DNA of 64,000 nt from Paracoccus sediminis (GCF_900188295.1 NZ_FZNM01000008.1:78047-142046), one strand, 5' to 3'; shown: positions 43,352 through 53,206, numbered from the stretch's first letter. Program-made: numbers and translations. Notes: generated by a model from the sequence alone, not told the origin.

Positions 43352-43705
43352 TTACCGCTGGTTGGCTTCCAGCATCATGCGCAGCATCCGTTCCTCGGAT
43401 TCCTCGTCGGCGGGCTTTGGGCGGTCGATTTCCGCACCCAGCAGCAGCGCCATGGCGTCTTCTTCCGGCTCGTCGATCTCGATCTGGGTCTGGGTCGCTT
43501 CGATCATGCGTTCGCGCAGGTCGTCCACGGGCTGGGTTTCCTCGGCGATCTCGCGCAGGGCGACGACCGGGTTCTTGTCGTTGTCGCGGTCCACCGTCGG
43601 CGCGCTGCCCGCGGTGATCTCTCGGGCGCGATGCGAGGCCAGCATCACCAGATCAAAGCGGTTCGGGACTTTGTCAACGCAGTCTTCAACCGTTACGCGG
43701 GCCAT
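43352..43705 (-). CDS. rpoZ: RNA polymerase omega subunit
   Basis: The omega subunit aids assembly of RNA polymerase and, in some bacteria, ppGpp sensing. The 117-residue protein begins [30 protein letters not shown], which is highly conserved, and continues [12 protein letters not shown]. The C-terminal half is acidic and longer than in E. coli. It precedes relA/spoT by 30 bases in the same direction. Confidence 0.95.
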   Translation of the reverse strand: MARVTVEDCVDKVPNRFDLVMLASHRAREITAGSAPTVDRDNDKNPVVALREIAEETQPVDDLRERMIEATQTQIEIDEPEEDAMALLLGAEIDRPKPADEESEERMLRMMLEANQR

Positions 43706-43776
43706 GTCTCACCTGTGCAGTTTCGAATCGGGTATCCGGGGCGAAACCGAGGTTCTGGACGCCAGGGGTGCAATTG

Positions 43777-44376
43777 TCAAGGTCGGGGCCTGGCCGCGTC
43801 CGGCGGCAGCGGAGCCATCCCGGACAGGCCGTCCGGCCCCAGGTCCGCCAGCATCCGCGACACCGGCATCCCGGTCAAGGGGTGGCGCCAATCGGGCGCG
43901 ATTTCGGCCAGCGGCGCCAGCACGAAACCCCGGTCCTGAAGTCGGGGATGAGGCAGGATCAGACGGTCGGGAACCTGGATCCGCTGGCGGTCCAGGGGCA
44001 GGTCGATCCAGCGGCGCAACGTCCGAGGGTCGGGCAGGATCAGATCGTCAAGCGCGATCAGGTCCAGATCCAGCACCCGCGCCGCCCAGCGGCCGGTGCT
44101 GCGGTCGCGGCCGAAACGCGCCTCGATCCCGTGCAGGCCTTCCAGCAGATCGGCCGCGGCCAGGCCGGTGCGGATCGTCGCGGCGGCGTTGGCATAGTCC
44201 GGTCCCGATCCCGGCGGAAAGGCCGGGGTCCGCCAGATCCGGCTGACAGAGGCTATTGAAATGTTAAATCGGCTGTGCAGTATGGCCAGCGCGTCGCGCA
44301 GCGCCCGAACGGCATCGCCCGCACCGGACGGAAGGTTCGCACCCAGGGCAACGATACCGAAAGACAAGTTCTCCAT
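43777..44376 (-). CDS. folK: Hydroxymethyldihydropterin pyrophosphokinase
   Basis: This transfers pyrophosphate to the pterin precursor of folate. From the ATG at 44376 the protein has 199 residues. It has IVALGANLPSG, SRIWRTPAFPPGSGPDYANAA, the glycine/arginine-rich RFGRDRSTGRWAARVLDLDLIAL and LILPHPRLQDRGFVLAPL. An earlier in-frame ATG at 44436 would add 20 unconserved residues. It is divergent from the NYN gene. Confidence 0.92.
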   Translation of the reverse strand: MENLSFGIVALGANLPSGAGDAVRALRDALAILHSRFNISIASVSRIWRTPAFPPGSGPDYANAAATIRTGLAAADLLEGLHGIEARFGRDRSTGRWAARVLDLDLIALDDLILPDPRTLRRWIDLPLDRQRIQVPDRLILPHPRLQDRGFVLAPLAEIAPDWRHPLTGMPVSRMLADLGPDGLSGMAPLPPDAARPRP

Positions 44377-44481
44377 ACGGCCCTTTTGTTCTATGACGTT
44401 CTTGCGGCCGGGCTTGTCGCGCCGGTGTCTCGCCATTCCCGTCCGCGTCTTGAACGCGAAGTTTTATTGAAGGCAACAGGA

Positions 44482-45036
44482 ATGTTTTACAAGGATGATC
44501 GCCTGGCGATCTTCATCGACGGAGCCAATCTTTACGCATCCGCCAAGGCCCTGGGCTTCGACATCGACTACAAGCTGTTGCGGCAGGAATTCGACCGGCG
44601 CGGCAAGCTGATGCGGGCCTATTACTATACCGCCCTGGTCGAGGGAGAGGATTATTCCCCGATCCGCCCGCTGGTCGATTGGCTGCATTACAACGGCTAT
44701 TGCGTGGTGACGAAGCCCGCCAAGGAATACACCGACACCATGGGCCGGCGAAAGATCAAGGGCAACATGGACATCGAACTGACCATCGACGCCATGCAGC
44801 TGGCCCCCCGGCTGGACCATGCCGTGATCTTTTCGGGCGACGGCGATTTCCGCCCCTTGATCGAGGCGTTGCAGCGCCAGGGGGTGCGCGTGTCCGTGGT
44901 GTCCACCATCCGCAGCCAGCCGCCGATGATCGCCGATGATCTGCGCCGTCAGGCGGACAACTTCATCGAACTGGACGCGCTGCGCGACATCGTGGGGCGG
45001 CCGCCGCGCGAGGCGGCGCAGCAGGCGGAGACCTGA
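44482..45036 (+). CDS. NYN-domain protein (LabA/DUF88 family), putative RNase
   Basis: This belongs to a PIN-like nuclease family often acting on RNA. The 184-residue protein shows the acidic catalytic residues in LAIFIDGANLYASAKAL, KGNMDIELTIDAMQLA and AVIFSGDGDFRPLIEALQ. A conserved SVVSTIRSQPPMIADDLRRQADNFIEL follows. The start at 44482 is preceded by a weak AGGCAACAGG. The true substrate is unknown. Confidence 0.85.
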   Translation: MFYKDDRLAIFIDGANLYASAKALGFDIDYKLLRQEFDRRGKLMRAYYYTALVEGEDYSPIRPLVDWLHYNGYCVVTKPAKEYTDTMGRRKIKGNMDIELTIDAMQLAPRLDHAVIFSGDGDFRPLIEALQRQGVRVSVVSTIRSQPPMIADDLRRQADNFIELDALRDIVGRPPREAAQQAET

Positions 45037-45062
45037 AAACCCCGGCCTTGCAAGTCCTGACG

Positions 45063-45088
45063 GGCACCGGGCAGATGGCGCCGGTGCC
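45063..45088. terminator. Hairpin between convergent NYN and phosphotransferase genes
   Basis: GGCACCGG (45063-45070) pairs perfectly with CCGGTGCC (45081-45088) around ten bases in the 55-base convergent gap. It could serve both genes as a terminator structure. No T-run is present. Confidence 0.45.
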
Positions 45089-45091
45089 GGT

Positions 45092-46003
45092 TCAGGGCGC
45101 GTGGCCCAGCAAGGCCCTGTCGCGCATCGCGTTCTGCAACAGGGCGAATTCGGATTCCTCCAGCAGGGTGCGATGGGCCGACTTGGCGTGATGGTGCCAC
45201 ATGCGCGCGATCTTGACGTCCATCGCAAAGGCCAGCAGACGGTTCTGCCAGGGCGCAAGCCGCCCGTAGCCCTCCAAGAACGCCTGCCGGTCCCGCCTTT
45301 CGCAATCGGGCCAGGCATTCCCTTGCGTCTGGGCGTGCAGGCGATAGATTTCGGACAGCACCAGAAAATCGGCCACGTCGAACATGGGCGTGCCGCGCCG
45401 CATGGCCAGCGGATCGAAGGCGACCGCCCGGCCGTCCACGACGAACAGGTTGCCCATGTGGAAATCGGAATGCAGCAGGGAATGGAACAGGAACCGGATC
45501 CCAAGCCGCGCCCGCCGCGCCCGCAGCCGGTCGTTGACGCGCCGGAACTCGGGCGCCTGCGGGTCGATCAGCAAGGCCCCCTCGATCTGGGGGTCGCGCT
45601 GCGGGGTCCAGTGTCTGGTCGCGCGATGCAGCGCCCGCAGCCAGCGGCCCGCCTTTCGGATCAGATCCAGGCGGGACGGCTGGTGCATCAACTGCTTGAT
45701 CGTCGGCGCCTCGATCCATTCCATCGCGAACAGGGATGCCTGATCGTTCAGAAAGACCGGCCTGACGCAATCGCTGCTGGCGGCCGCAAGGGCCTGCAAG
45801 GCGGAAAATTCGTTGATCGCCTTGCGCGGATGGGCGCATTGCTTGATCGCCAGCCTGCGTCCGTCCGGTCCTTCGGCGCGGAACACCGCCTCGACCCGGC
45901 CTGCCTTCATCCGGGCGGATACGCAGGACGCGTGCCAGCCCCCGCCCAGTCTGTCTGTCAAGTACACGGCGATCCGCCGTTCTTCGGCGATGCGGTCGAT
46001 CAT
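45092..46003 (-). CDS. APH-like small-molecule kinase family protein
   Basis: This phosphotransferase has an eukaryotic-kinase-like fold, and the substrate is unknown. The 303-residue protein has a probable ATP lysine (K54 in LAIKQCAH), the catalytic loop HSDFHMGN at 178-185 and the metal-binding FDPL at 196-199, where DFG-like Asp is followed by Pro. MFDVADFLVLSEIYRLH fits the APH/ChoK lobe. It may act on choline, homoserine or a sugar rather than an antibiotic. It lies downstream of pyrG in the same direction. Confidence 0.78.
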   Translation of the reverse strand: MIDRIAEERRIAVYLTDRLGGGWHASCVSARMKAGRVEAVFRAEGPDGRRLAIKQCAHPRKAINEFSALQALAAASSDCVRPVFLNDQASLFAMEWIEAPTIKQLMHQPSRLDLIRKAGRWLRALHRATRHWTPQRDPQIEGALLIDPQAPEFRRVNDRLRARRARLGIRFLFHSLLHSDFHMGNLFVVDGRAVAFDPLAMRRGTPMFDVADFLVLSEIYRLHAQTQGNAWPDCERRDRQAFLEGYGRLAPWQNRLLAFAMDVKIARMWHHHAKSAHRTLLEESEFALLQNAMRDRALLGHAP

Positions 46004-46133
46004 GGGGGGTCAGGTCTGGATGTGCATGGCAGGCTTTCACTGGGAACGAACGCGCGGCGGAGTGTCCTGGGGGCACCGTGCCTCGGTTGCCATCGGACCT
46101 TGGCCGCGCGTGGAAATCAAGATCCGTGGTCGC

Positions 46134-47777
46134 CTAGACCAGTCGGCCTTCCTGCATCGCGGCCCTGACGAATCCGGCAAACAGCGGCGCCGGCCCGAAC
46201 GGCTTGGACTTCAGTTCGGGATGCGACTGCACGCCGATGAACCAGGGGTGGTCGGCATATTCGACCGCCTCGGGCAGCTTGCCGTCCGGGGACATGCCGG
46301 AAAAGCACAGGCCCGCCTGTTCCAGCTGATCGCGATAGGTCGCGTCGACCTCATAGCGGTGGCGGTGGCGGTCCTCGATCTGGGTCGCGCCGCCATAGAC
46401 CTCGCTGATGCGGGAATCCGGGGTCAGGATGGCGGTATAGGCGCCCAGCCGCATGGTGCCGCCCTTGTCGTCGCCGACCTTGCGCTGCACGGTGTAATTG
46501 CCCTGCACCCATTCCTTGAGGTGATAGACGACAGGGGTAAAGCGCGTCTTGCCCGCCTCGTGGTCGAATTCCTCGGACCCGGCGTCGGGCATTCCGGCCA
46601 GGTTGCGGGCGGCCTCGATCACGGCCATCTGCATTCCCAGGCAGATGCCCAGATAGGGCACCTTCTTCTCTCGGGCATAGCGGGCGGCGGCGACCATGCC
46701 TTCGGTGCCGCGCTCGCCGAAACCGCCCGGCACGATGATGCCGTGGTATCCGTCCAGCAGATGCGCGCCCTCGCCTTCCAGCTTTTCGCTGTCCACCCAG
46801 TCGGCGCGCACGCGCACGCGGTTGGCCATGCCGCCGTGGGTCAGCGCCTCGGCGATGGATTTGTAGGCATCCTCGAGCTGCGTGTATTTTCCCACCACGG
46901 CGATGTTCACCTGGCCCTCGGCATTCTCCAGCCGGTCCATCACGTCTTCCCATTTCGACAGGTCGGGGCGCGGGGCGGGGCTGATGGCAAAGGCGTCCAG
47001 CACGGCGCGGTCCAACCCCGCGCGGTGATAGGCCAGGGGCGCCTCGTAGATCGACTTCAGGTCATAGGCGGGGATCACGGCATCGGGGCGCACGTTGCAG
47101 AACAGCGCGATCTTGGCGCGTTCCTTTTCCGGGATCGGATGTTCGGACCGGCAGACCAGAACGTCGGGGGCCAGGCCGATGGATTGCAGTTCCTTGACAG
47201 AGTGCTGGGTGGGCTTGGTCTTGAGTTCCCCGGACGCCGCCAGATAGGGCAGCAGCGTCAGGTGCATCAGGATGCACTGGCCGCGCGGGCGTTCGTGGAT
47301 GAACTGGCGGATCGCCTCGAAGAAGGGCAGCCCCTCGATGTCGCCCACCGTGCCGCCGATCTCGCACAGCATGAAATCGACCTCGTCGTCGCCGATGGCG
47401 ATAAAGTCCTTGATCTCGTTGGTGACATGGGGGATCACCTGGATGGTCTTGCCCAGGTATTCGCCCCGGCGTTCCTTTTCCAGCACGTTGGAATAGATGC
47501 GGCCCGACGACACGCTGTCGGTGCGCCGCGCCGAGACGCCGGTGAAGCGTTCGTAATGGCCCAGGTCCAGGTCGGTTTCCGCGCCGTCGTCGGTGACGAA
47601 CACCTCGCCATGTTCAAAGGGGGACATGGTGCCGGGATCGACGTTCAGATAGGGGTCCAGCTTGCGCAGCCGCACCGTGAAGCCCCGTGCCTGCAACAGC
47701 GCGCCCAGTGCCGCCGAGGCCAGTCCCTTGCCGAGCGAGGACACGACGCCGCCGGTGATGAAGATGTAACGCGCCAT
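46134..47777 (-). CDS. pyrG: CTP synthase
   Basis: This converts UTP to CTP using glutamine. The 547-residue protein has an N-terminal synthetase domain starting [39 protein letters not shown] and [10 protein letters not shown], and a C-terminal class I glutamine amidotransferase with [18 protein letters not shown], whose cysteine is the nucleophile, and [13 protein letters not shown] supplying the histidine. It is downstream of secG in the same direction. Confidence 0.96.
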   Translation of the reverse strand: MARYIFITGGVVSSLGKGLASAALGALLQARGFTVRLRKLDPYLNVDPGTMSPFEHGEVFVTDDGAETDLDLGHYERFTGVSARRTDSVSSGRIYSNVLEKERRGEYLGKTIQVIPHVTNEIKDFIAIGDDEVDFMLCEIGGTVGDIEGLPFFEAIRQFIHERPRGQCILMHLTLLPYLAASGELKTKPTQHSVKELQSIGLAPDVLVCRSEHPIPEKERAKIALFCNVRPDAVIPAYDLKSIYEAPLAYHRAGLDRAVLDAFAISPAPRPDLSKWEDVMDRLENAEGQVNIAVVGKYTQLEDAYKSIAEALTHGGMANRVRVRADWVDSEKLEGEGAHLLDGYHGIIVPGGFGERGTEGMVAAARYAREKKVPYLGICLGMQMAVIEAARNLAGMPDAGSEEFDHEAGKTRFTPVVYHLKEWVQGNYTVQRKVGDDKGGTMRLGAYTAILTPDSRISEVYGGATQIEDRHRHRYEVDATYRDQLEQAGLCFSGMSPDGKLPEAVEYADHPWFIGVQSHPELKSKPFGPAPLFAGFVRAAMQEGRLV

Positions 47778-47929
47778 GAAGGCCCCCGTGATTTCGCAAA
47801 TTCCGATTGGCTGCGGGCCGCCGGGCGACCAGCATCACGGGGCTTGAGACATAGCCGATTCGCCCCGTGGCCGCAATGGACCGCAAGTCCTGTAGGGGCG
47901 GAACGGCCCGCCCCCAGGGCTGGTGCGGA

Positions 47930-48457
47930 TCAGTTCGCCGGTGCCGGGGTCGCCGTGCCGGACGGCGCGGTGTCCGCCGGAGGCGTCGCGGGTTCGTCCG
48001 CCGGAGCGCCGGCCGCAGGGGCCGAAGGCTGGGTCGCGGTATCGGTCGCCGGCGTATCGGGGACAGCGGCGCCCGTCTGGGGCGCGGCGGTCCCAGGGGC
48101 GTCGGGTGCGGGCGGGGTCAGCGGATCGCCCGCCGTGCCGGTGGTCGGCGGCGGCACATAGACCGGAGCCTGCGGCAGGGTCGATTCCTGTCGTCCCGCG
48201 GGCACGCCCAACTGGTCCATGATCGAACTGTTGGACACCTGCCGCGCCGCGATGATCGTCAGCGCGATCGAGGTCACGAACAGCGCGATCCCAAAGATCC
48301 AGGTCAGCCGGGTCAGCGCATTCGCCGCCTGGCGGCCGGTCATCACGCCACCGCCGCCGCCCATGCCAAGCCCGCCACCCTCGGAGCGTTGCAGCAGCAC
48401 CACACCGGTGAGCAGCACCGCGAGGATGAGATGGATGGTCAGGACGACGTTTTCCAC
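47930..48457 (-). CDS. secG: Preprotein translocase subunit SecG with extended tail
   Basis: This is an auxiliary subunit of the SecYEG protein-export channel. The first 72 residues are ordinary SecG: two membrane helices (VVLTIHLILAVLLTGVVLLQRSEGG and LTWIFGIALFVTSIALTIIAAR) joined by a glycine-rich loop with GRQAANALTRLT. The remaining roughly 100 residues are Pro/Ala/Thr-rich and low-complexity, unusual compared with short enterobacterial SecG but seen in related alphaproteobacteria. It is divergent from ispH. Confidence 0.9.
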   Translation of the reverse strand: MENVVLTIHLILAVLLTGVVLLQRSEGGGLGMGGGGGVMTGRQAANALTRLTWIFGIALFVTSIALTIIAARQVSNSSIMDQLGVPAGRQESTLPQAPVYVPPPTTGTAGDPLTPPAPDAPGTAAPQTGAAVPDTPATDTATQPSAPAAGAPADEPATPPADTAPSGTATPAPAN

Positions 48458-48614
48458 GGCTTTCGGCCTTTCATTTTCGGACGCGCCTATCTAGTCGCGC
48501 AAGCCGATGATGGCAAGCGGAGTGTCCCCGGCCTGGCGATCACCCGGCATGCAGGGCTGCATTGCCTTTGCCCGGTGCTGGACGAAACCGCCCCGGCACG
48601 TTACCTCACGCAGC

Positions 48615-49571
48615 ATGGAACAGGCAAAACCTCCTCTCATGCTCTATCTGGCCGCGCCGCGCGGGTTCTGCGCGGGCGTGGATCGGGCCATCAAGATCGT
48701 GGAACTGGCGTTGCAGAAATGGGGCGCCCCGGTCTATGTCCGCCACGAGATCGTGCACAACAAGTTCGTCGTGGATTCCTTGCGCGATCAGGGCGCCGTC
48801 TTTGTCGAGGAACTGGACGAGGTTCCCGACGACCGGCCGGTGATCTTTTCGGCCCATGGCGTGCCAAAGGCCGTGCCCGCCGAGGCGCGGCGGCGCAACA
48901 TGATCCATGTCGATGCGACTTGTCCGCTGGTCACGAAGGTTCACAACGAGGCCGCGCGCCATCATGCGGACGGGTTGCAGATGGTGATGATCGGCCATGC
49001 GGGCCACCCCGAGGTGCTGGGCACCATGGGGCAATTGCCCCCAGGCGAGGTGATCCTGGTCGAGACGGTCGCCGACGTGGCACGCATCGCGCCGCGCGAT
49101 CCCGGCCGTCTCGCCTTCATCACCCAGACCACGCTGTCGGTCGACGACACCGCCGAAATCGTCTTGGCCTTGCAGGCGCGATTCCCCGCCATCGTCGGCC
49201 CCGCGCGCGAGGACATCTGCTATGCCACCACCAACCGCCAGGCGGCGGTCAAGGCGGTCGCCCACAAGATCGACGCGCTTCTGGTGATCGGGGCGCCGAA
49301 TTCGTCCAATTCGAAACGTCTGGTCGAGGTGGGGCGGGCCGCCGGCTGCGCCTATGCACAGCTTGTGATGCGGGCCGACCAGATCGACTGGCGCGCCATC
49401 GACGGCGCGACGGCCGTGGGTGTCACCGCTGGCGCCAGCGCCCCCGAGGTGCTGGTGAACGAGGTGATCGACGCCTTCCGCGACCGGTACGACGTGACGG
49501 TCGAGATCGTCGAGACGGCGCAGGAAAACGTCGAGTTCAAGGTGCCGAAGGTGCTGCGGGAAGCTGTCTGA
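48615..49571 (+). CDS. ispH: 4-hydroxy-3-methylbut-2-enyl diphosphate reductase
   Basis: This is the last enzyme of the MEP isoprenoid pathway, making IPP and DMAPP with an iron-sulfur cluster. From the ATG at 48615 the protein has 318 residues. The three cluster cysteines are in GFCAGVDRA (C19), [11 protein letters not shown] and [24 protein letters not shown] and [13 protein letters not shown] are further signatures. Earlier in-frame starts run into the divergent secG region and are not favoured. Confidence 0.95.
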   Translation: MEQAKPPLMLYLAAPRGFCAGVDRAIKIVELALQKWGAPVYVRHEIVHNKFVVDSLRDQGAVFVEELDEVPDDRPVIFSAHGVPKAVPAEARRRNMIHVDATCPLVTKVHNEAARHHADGLQMVMIGHAGHPEVLGTMGQLPPGEVILVETVADVARIAPRDPGRLAFITQTTLSVDDTAEIVLALQARFPAIVGPAREDICYATTNRQAAVKAVAHKIDALLVIGAPNSSNSKRLVEVGRAAGCAYAQLVMRADQIDWRAIDGATAVGVTAGASAPEVLVNEVIDAFRDRYDVTVEIVETAQENVEFKVPKVLREAV

Positions 49572-49577
49572 CGCGCC

Positions 49578-49635
49578 AGCCGGGGACGCTTCGCCCCCCG
49601 GACCCCCCGAGGATATTTAACCCAAGGCAAAGAGG
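49578..49635 (+). repeat. Dispersed intergenic element, copy C
   Basis: This element has a GC-rich hairpin-like part, then CCCCCCGAGGATATTT and CCCAAGGCAAAGAGG. It starts seven bases after the ispH stop and ends at the ATG of the GST gene, supplying AAGG/AGAGG as ribosome-binding site. It is nearly identical in its right half to copy A at 26055. Confidence 0.7.
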
Positions 49636-50235
49636 ATGCGGCTTTATTCGATGCCCTCGTCGGGCAACAGCTACAAGGTGCGGCTGCTGCTGGCGCTGCT
49701 GGGGCAGGGGGCCGAGGTGGTGGATTGCGAATACGGATCGGCCAACCTGGCACAGGCCAAGTCCGTGCTGCCCTATGGCAAGGTGCCGGCGCTGGTTCTG
49801 GACGACGGGCGGACCTTAGGCGAATCCGATGCGATCCTGTGGTATCTGGGCGAGGGGACGGATTTCATTCCCACCGATGCCATTTCCCGCGCGCAGATGC
49901 TGGGATGGATGTTCTGGGAACAATACAACCACGAGCCGGTGATCGCCGTCCGCGCCGCCTTGCTGACCTATCCCGACCGTGCGGCGCAGGCGACGCCCGA
50001 ACGGCTGGCGGACTTGCTGGACCGGGGCCACGGCGTGTTGCAGGTGATCGAGGATCGGTTGTCCGGGCGGAACTGGCTGGCGGGCGATCATGCCACGCTG
50101 GCGGATATCTGCCTGTATGGCTATACCCACACGGCGGGCGAACGCGGCGGCTTCGACATGGCGCGATTCCCGGCGATCAATCGCTGGCTGGACCGGTTGG
50201 CGGGCCTGCCCGGATATGTGGGGATCGATGACTGA
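49636..50235 (+). CDS. Glutathione S-transferase family protein
   Basis: This is a cytosolic thiol transferase-like protein of 199 residues. The N-terminal thioredoxin-like part begins [23 protein letters not shown], with a serine/asparagine active-site region, and has [25 protein letters not shown] as glutathione-binding portion. The helical C-terminal domain includes [21 protein letters not shown]. The substrate is unknown. Its stop overlaps rnhA by eight bases. Confidence 0.88.
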   Translation: MRLYSMPSSGNSYKVRLLLALLGQGAEVVDCEYGSANLAQAKSVLPYGKVPALVLDDGRTLGESDAILWYLGEGTDFIPTDAISRAQMLGWMFWEQYNHEPVIAVRAALLTYPDRAAQATPERLADLLDRGHGVLQVIEDRLSGRNWLAGDHATLADICLYGYTHTAGERGGFDMARFPAINRWLDRLAGLPGYVGIDD

Positions 50236-50695
50236 GCTTTTCGCCTGGACCGACGGCGCGTGCAGCGGCAATCCCGGACCCGGCGGCTGGGGCGTGCTGA
50301 TGCGCGCCATGGAGGGCGAGACGGTCGTCAAGGAACGCGAACTGGCGGGGGGCGAGGCGCTGACCACCAACAACCGGATGGAGCTGATGGCCGCGATTTC
50401 GGCGCTGGAAGTTCTGGCCCGGCCAAGCGCCATCACCATCACCACCGACAGCGCCTATGTCAAGAACGGCGTGACCCAGTGGATTCACGGCTGGAAGCGC
50501 AACGGCTGGAAGACGGCCGACCGCAAGCCGGTCAAGAACGTCGAACTGTGGCAGCGCCTGGACGAGGCGCAGCGGCGCCACAACGTGACCTGGGCCTGGA
50601 TCAAGGGCCATGCCGGTCATCCCGAAAACGAACGCGCCGACGAACTGGCGCGGGGCGGCATGGCGCCCTTCAAACCCGCAAGGGCCGCGGGGTGA
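50228..50695 (+). CDS. rnhA: Ribonuclease HI
   Basis: This degrades RNA in RNA-DNA hybrids. From the ATG at 50228 the protein has 155 residues. Catalytic acidic residues are D9 ([17 protein letters not shown]), E52 (NNRMELMAA) and D74 ([10 protein letters not shown]), with a further Asp near [10 protein letters not shown]. The basic handle [15 protein letters not shown] is present. It is coupled to genes on both sides. Confidence 0.95.
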   Translation: MTELFAWTDGACSGNPGPGGWGVLMRAMEGETVVKERELAGGEALTTNNRMELMAAISALEVLARPSAITITTDSAYVKNGVTQWIHGWKRNGWKTADRKPVKNVELWQRLDEAQRRHNVTWAWIKGHAGHPENERADELARGGMAPFKPARAAG

Positions 50696-51324
50696 CGCTG
50701 GCGGGTCTGGTTCCGTGGCTGGACTATGCCAGCGTGCTGGTCTTTGCCCTGACCGGCGCCCTGGTCGCCAGCCGGGCGCAACTGGATCTGGTCGGTTTCA
50801 TCTTTTTTGCCACATTGACCGGAATCGGCGGCGGCACGGTGCGCGATCTGGTCCTGGGCCGCGATCCGGTGTTCTGGGTGCAGCGCCCGGAACTGATCCT
50901 GCTGACGGCGGGGGCGGCGGTCGTGGTGTTCTTCACCGCGCATCTGTTCGAAAGCCGGTATAACCTGATCGTCTGGCTGGACGCCTTCGCCCTGGCGGTG
51001 GCCGTTCCGGCAGGCGTGGGCCTGGCGCTGGAGGCAGGCGTCAGCCCGGCCGTCGTGGTGGCGATGGGCGTCGTCACCGGCACCTTTGGCGGGCTGATCC
51101 GCGATGTGGTGGGAAACGAACTGCCCATGGTGCTGAAGCAGAAAGAGCTTTACGTCACCGCGGCCTTTGGCGGCGCGGTGGTCGCGGTCGCGCTGATCGG
51201 CGTCGGGATGCCCCGGCCCGTGGCGCTGATCTTTTGCGGGCTGATCGTGATCGCGCTCCGCGCGGGCAGCCTGCTGCTGGGGTGGAGCCTGCCGACCTAC
51301 AAGGCGCGCCCGCCGCGCCTTTAG
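50692..51324 (+). CDS. TRIC-type cation channel family protein (UPF0126)
   Basis: This inner-membrane protein is of the prokaryotic trimeric intracellular cation channel family. With the GTG start at 50692 overlapping the rnhA stop, it has 210 residues and about seven hydrophobic segments. The duplicated glycine motifs [14 protein letters not shown] and [15 protein letters not shown] are typical of the two UPF0126 repeats. The exact ion is not predictable. Confidence 0.88.
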   Translation: MTLAGLVPWLDYASVLVFALTGALVASRAQLDLVGFIFFATLTGIGGGTVRDLVLGRDPVFWVQRPELILLTAGAAVVVFFTAHLFESRYNLIVWLDAFALAVAVPAGVGLALEAGVSPAVVVAMGVVTGTFGGLIRDVVGNELPMVLKQKELYVTAAFGGAVVAVALIGVGMPRPVALIFCGLIVIALRAGSLLLGWSLPTYKARPPRL

Positions 51325-51731
51325 CGCAGCATCGGCGGTCCTGCATGGGCGGGGCGGATGTCCCGAACCCCCATGCGCAGGCCCTGGCCGATGCGATGCG
51401 CCAGGGCCGACCAGGCGCGGGCCGTGCCTGGGGGCAGGATGCGGCGCAGGGTTTCGTCAAACAGCGCCAGCCAGATCGGAAAGTGATCGGCCCGCACGTC
51501 GCCCGCCCGCATGTGGGCGCGCATCGGGCTGCCGTCATAGCTGCGTTCGTACAGGATCGCGTTGCGCCAGAAGGCGGCGATCTTCGCCTCGTGCGCGGGC
51601 CAGTCGGCGACGTGACGGGCAAAGACCGGACCCAGGACTTCGTGCCGGCGGATGGCGCCGTAGAAGACGGCGACCACCTGGTCGATCTGGTCGGGCGTCA
51701 CGTCGAAGCGGGGCGGGATCATGGGGACCAT
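51321..51731 (-). CDS. Group III truncated haemoglobin-like protein
   Basis: This small haem protein may bind oxygen or nitric oxide. From the ATG at 51731 it has 136 residues; an ATG at 51722 is also possible. It has ITPDQ-like start [29 protein letters not shown], then [15 protein letters not shown] and an [13 protein letters not shown] with the proximal histidine, a pattern of group III globins. Its stop overlaps the TRIC gene by four bases. Confidence 0.82.
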   Translation of the reverse strand: MVPMIPPRFDVTPDQIDQVVAVFYGAIRRHEVLGPVFARHVADWPAHEAKIAAFWRNAILYERSYDGSPMRAHMRAGDVRADHFPIWLALFDETLRRILPPGTARAWSALAHRIGQGLRMGVRDIRPAHAGPPMLR

Positions 51732-51819
51732 GTGGCGCGGCGGCAGGCCGGATGCAAGACGCGGTTTGACGCATGGGGCAGCGGCTGCTATCCCCCCGCG
51801 CCGCAGCACAGGATACCCC

Positions 51820-52281
51820 ATGCCCCATTACACCGACGCGCTGACCCAGCTTGGCGCCGCGACAGACCTGCCCGCCAGCCCCGACCGGGCGGTGCTGGAA
51901 CGCGTCCCGAACCCCCAGGCGGGCGAGGTGTATGCCATCCGCTTTACCCAGCCCGAATTCACCAGCCTGTGTCCGATGACGGGCCAGCCGGATTTCGCGC
52001 ATCTGGTGATCGACTATGTTCCCGGCGACTGGCTGGTGGAATCCAAGTCGCTGAAGCTGTTTCTGGGCAGCTTCCGCAACCACGGCGCCTTTCACGAGGA
52101 TTGCACGGTGGGCATCGGCAAGCGGCTGGCCGAAACCATCTCGCCGCAATGGCTGCGGATCGGCGGATACTGGTATCCGCGCGGGGGAATGCCCATCGAC
52201 GTGTTCTGGCAGACGGGTGCGGCGCCAGCCGGGCTGTGGCTGCCGGATCAGGGGGTGGCAGGGTATCGCGGCAGAGGCTGA
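51820..52281 (+). CDS. queF: NADPH-dependent 7-cyano-7-deazaguanine reductase
   Basis: This reduces preQ0 to preQ1 in queuosine synthesis. From the ATG at 51820 the protein has 153 residues. The catalytic cysteine is C51 in [13 protein letters not shown], with Asp58 nearby; [24 protein letters not shown] holds the QueF motif. It is the short unimodular type. No preQ1 riboswitch was recognised upstream. Confidence 0.93.
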   Translation: MPHYTDALTQLGAATDLPASPDRAVLERVPNPQAGEVYAIRFTQPEFTSLCPMTGQPDFAHLVIDYVPGDWLVESKSLKLFLGSFRNHGAFHEDCTVGIGKRLAETISPQWLRIGGYWYPRGGMPIDVFWQTGAAPAGLWLPDQGVAGYRGRG

Positions 52282-52289
52282 TCGGGCAG

Positions 52290-53114
52290 CTAGCGCAGAT
52301 TGCGCCACAGCATCAGCAGCGCATCCGACAGGTCGCCCGCGCGGGCCAGCAGGTGTTCGCGCTCGATCTCTCCGGCGGGTTCGGCCCGGTCCAGCCGTGA
52401 CAGCAGGCGCAGGATGCGGCGGCGGTGGGTGCCCGCCCAGACCTGGACCGGATCGGCGACAAGACCGGCAAAGGTCGTGACCAGCGACCCTGCCACGGCC
52501 AGGGCAACCCCGGTCAGGACCACCTGCCAGGGCGAAAGCTGCACGGGAAAGGCCCAGTACCAGGCCCGGCCCAGCGTGTCGCCCAGCAGGAAATCGTTGA
52601 CTGCCGTGGCATGGGCGCGGATCTCGGCCAGCGGACCGGCCAGCGAGATCACGCCCGGCGTCGCGCGGTTGAACAGCAGCCAGCCGGACAGCAGCACGAT
52701 CAGCGAGGTCGTGATCTCGGCCACGGCATTGCGCGTTTCGGCCAGGGCGGCGGCCTGGTGGCGGACGGCCTGTGGCGGGGCGTTCGGGCCGATGCCCTGG
52801 GCGTCCAGGTCGGCGATCAGGGCCAGCAGGTCGGTCTGGATTATCCGGCCCAGGTCGGACGGCAGGAACACCCGCCGCGCCGACAGCCAACCGCCCGCGC
52901 GTCCGGCGCCCAGCCGCGACAACACCCACGCCAGCAGCCGCGTCAGCAGGAACACCGGCGAAAGCACCACGTTGACCGGCGCGCGCAGCAGATCCCACCC
53001 CATCGCCGCGCGGTGCAGCCGCCAGGTGCCGCGCGGCCCGTATCGGTCGCGCACGAACCGCGACACCGCCACGCGGCGGCGGATCAGGGCATCGTCGGTC
53101 AGGGTTGCGGGCAC
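52290..53114 (-). CDS. Membrane-associated protein of unknown function (DUF6635-like)
   Basis: The function is not known. The 274-residue protein has two or more hydrophobic segments (PVFLLTRLLAWVLS, EITTSLIVLLSGWLLF, VVLTGVALAVAGSLVTTFAGL) and a basic, charged N-terminus with RFVRDRYGPRGTWRLHRAAMGWD. The C-terminal RIRLLSRLDR-like helix is charged. The DUF6635 match is from memory of the motif pattern. It is convergent with queF and divergent from ileS. Confidence 0.7.
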   Translation of the reverse strand: MPATLTDDALIRRRVAVSRFVRDRYGPRGTWRLHRAAMGWDLLRAPVNVVLSPVFLLTRLLAWVLSRLGAGRAGGWLSARRVFLPSDLGRIIQTDLLALIADLDAQGIGPNAPPQAVRHQAAALAETRNAVAEITTSLIVLLSGWLLFNRATPGVISLAGPLAEIRAHATAVNDFLLGDTLGRAWYWAFPVQLSPWQVVLTGVALAVAGSLVTTFAGLVADPVQVWAGTHRRRILRLLSRLDRAEPAGEIEREHLLARAGDLSDALLMLWRNLR

Positions 53115-53133
53115 GCAAGCGCCTTTCTATAGA
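53105..53133 (+). promoter_or_regulatory. Candidate ileS promoter
   Basis: TTGCGG (53105-53110) and TATAGA (53128-53133) are spaced by 17 bases, overlapping the start of the divergent gene. Match quality is moderate. Confidence 0.35.
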
Positions 53134-53174
53134 GGGCGGCATGGAATTTCTGGCGTTCGGACCCCGAATTAGCA

Positions 53175-53206
53175 ACCCGGCGGCGTGAGGTTTCGCGCCG
53201 CCGGGT
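53175..53206 (+). promoter_or_regulatory. Leader hairpin before ileS
   Basis: ACCCGGCGGCG (53175-53185) and CGCCGCCGGGT (53196-53206) form a perfect 11-bp stem around ten bases, 38 bases before the preferred ileS start. It would be in the ileS transcript. A regulatory role such as attenuation is possible, but no T-box features are seen. Confidence 0.5.

Noticed and set aside
41147..43939. 930-codon plus-strand open frame opposite relA/spoT
   Set aside because: It is the reverse complement of the certain RelA/SpoT and rpoZ genes. Its composition is not protein-like.
51732..51819. Possible preQ1 riboswitch upstream of queF
   Set aside because: The 88-base leader shows no convincing preQ1 aptamer pattern such as a short stem with an A-rich tail pairing into the loop.
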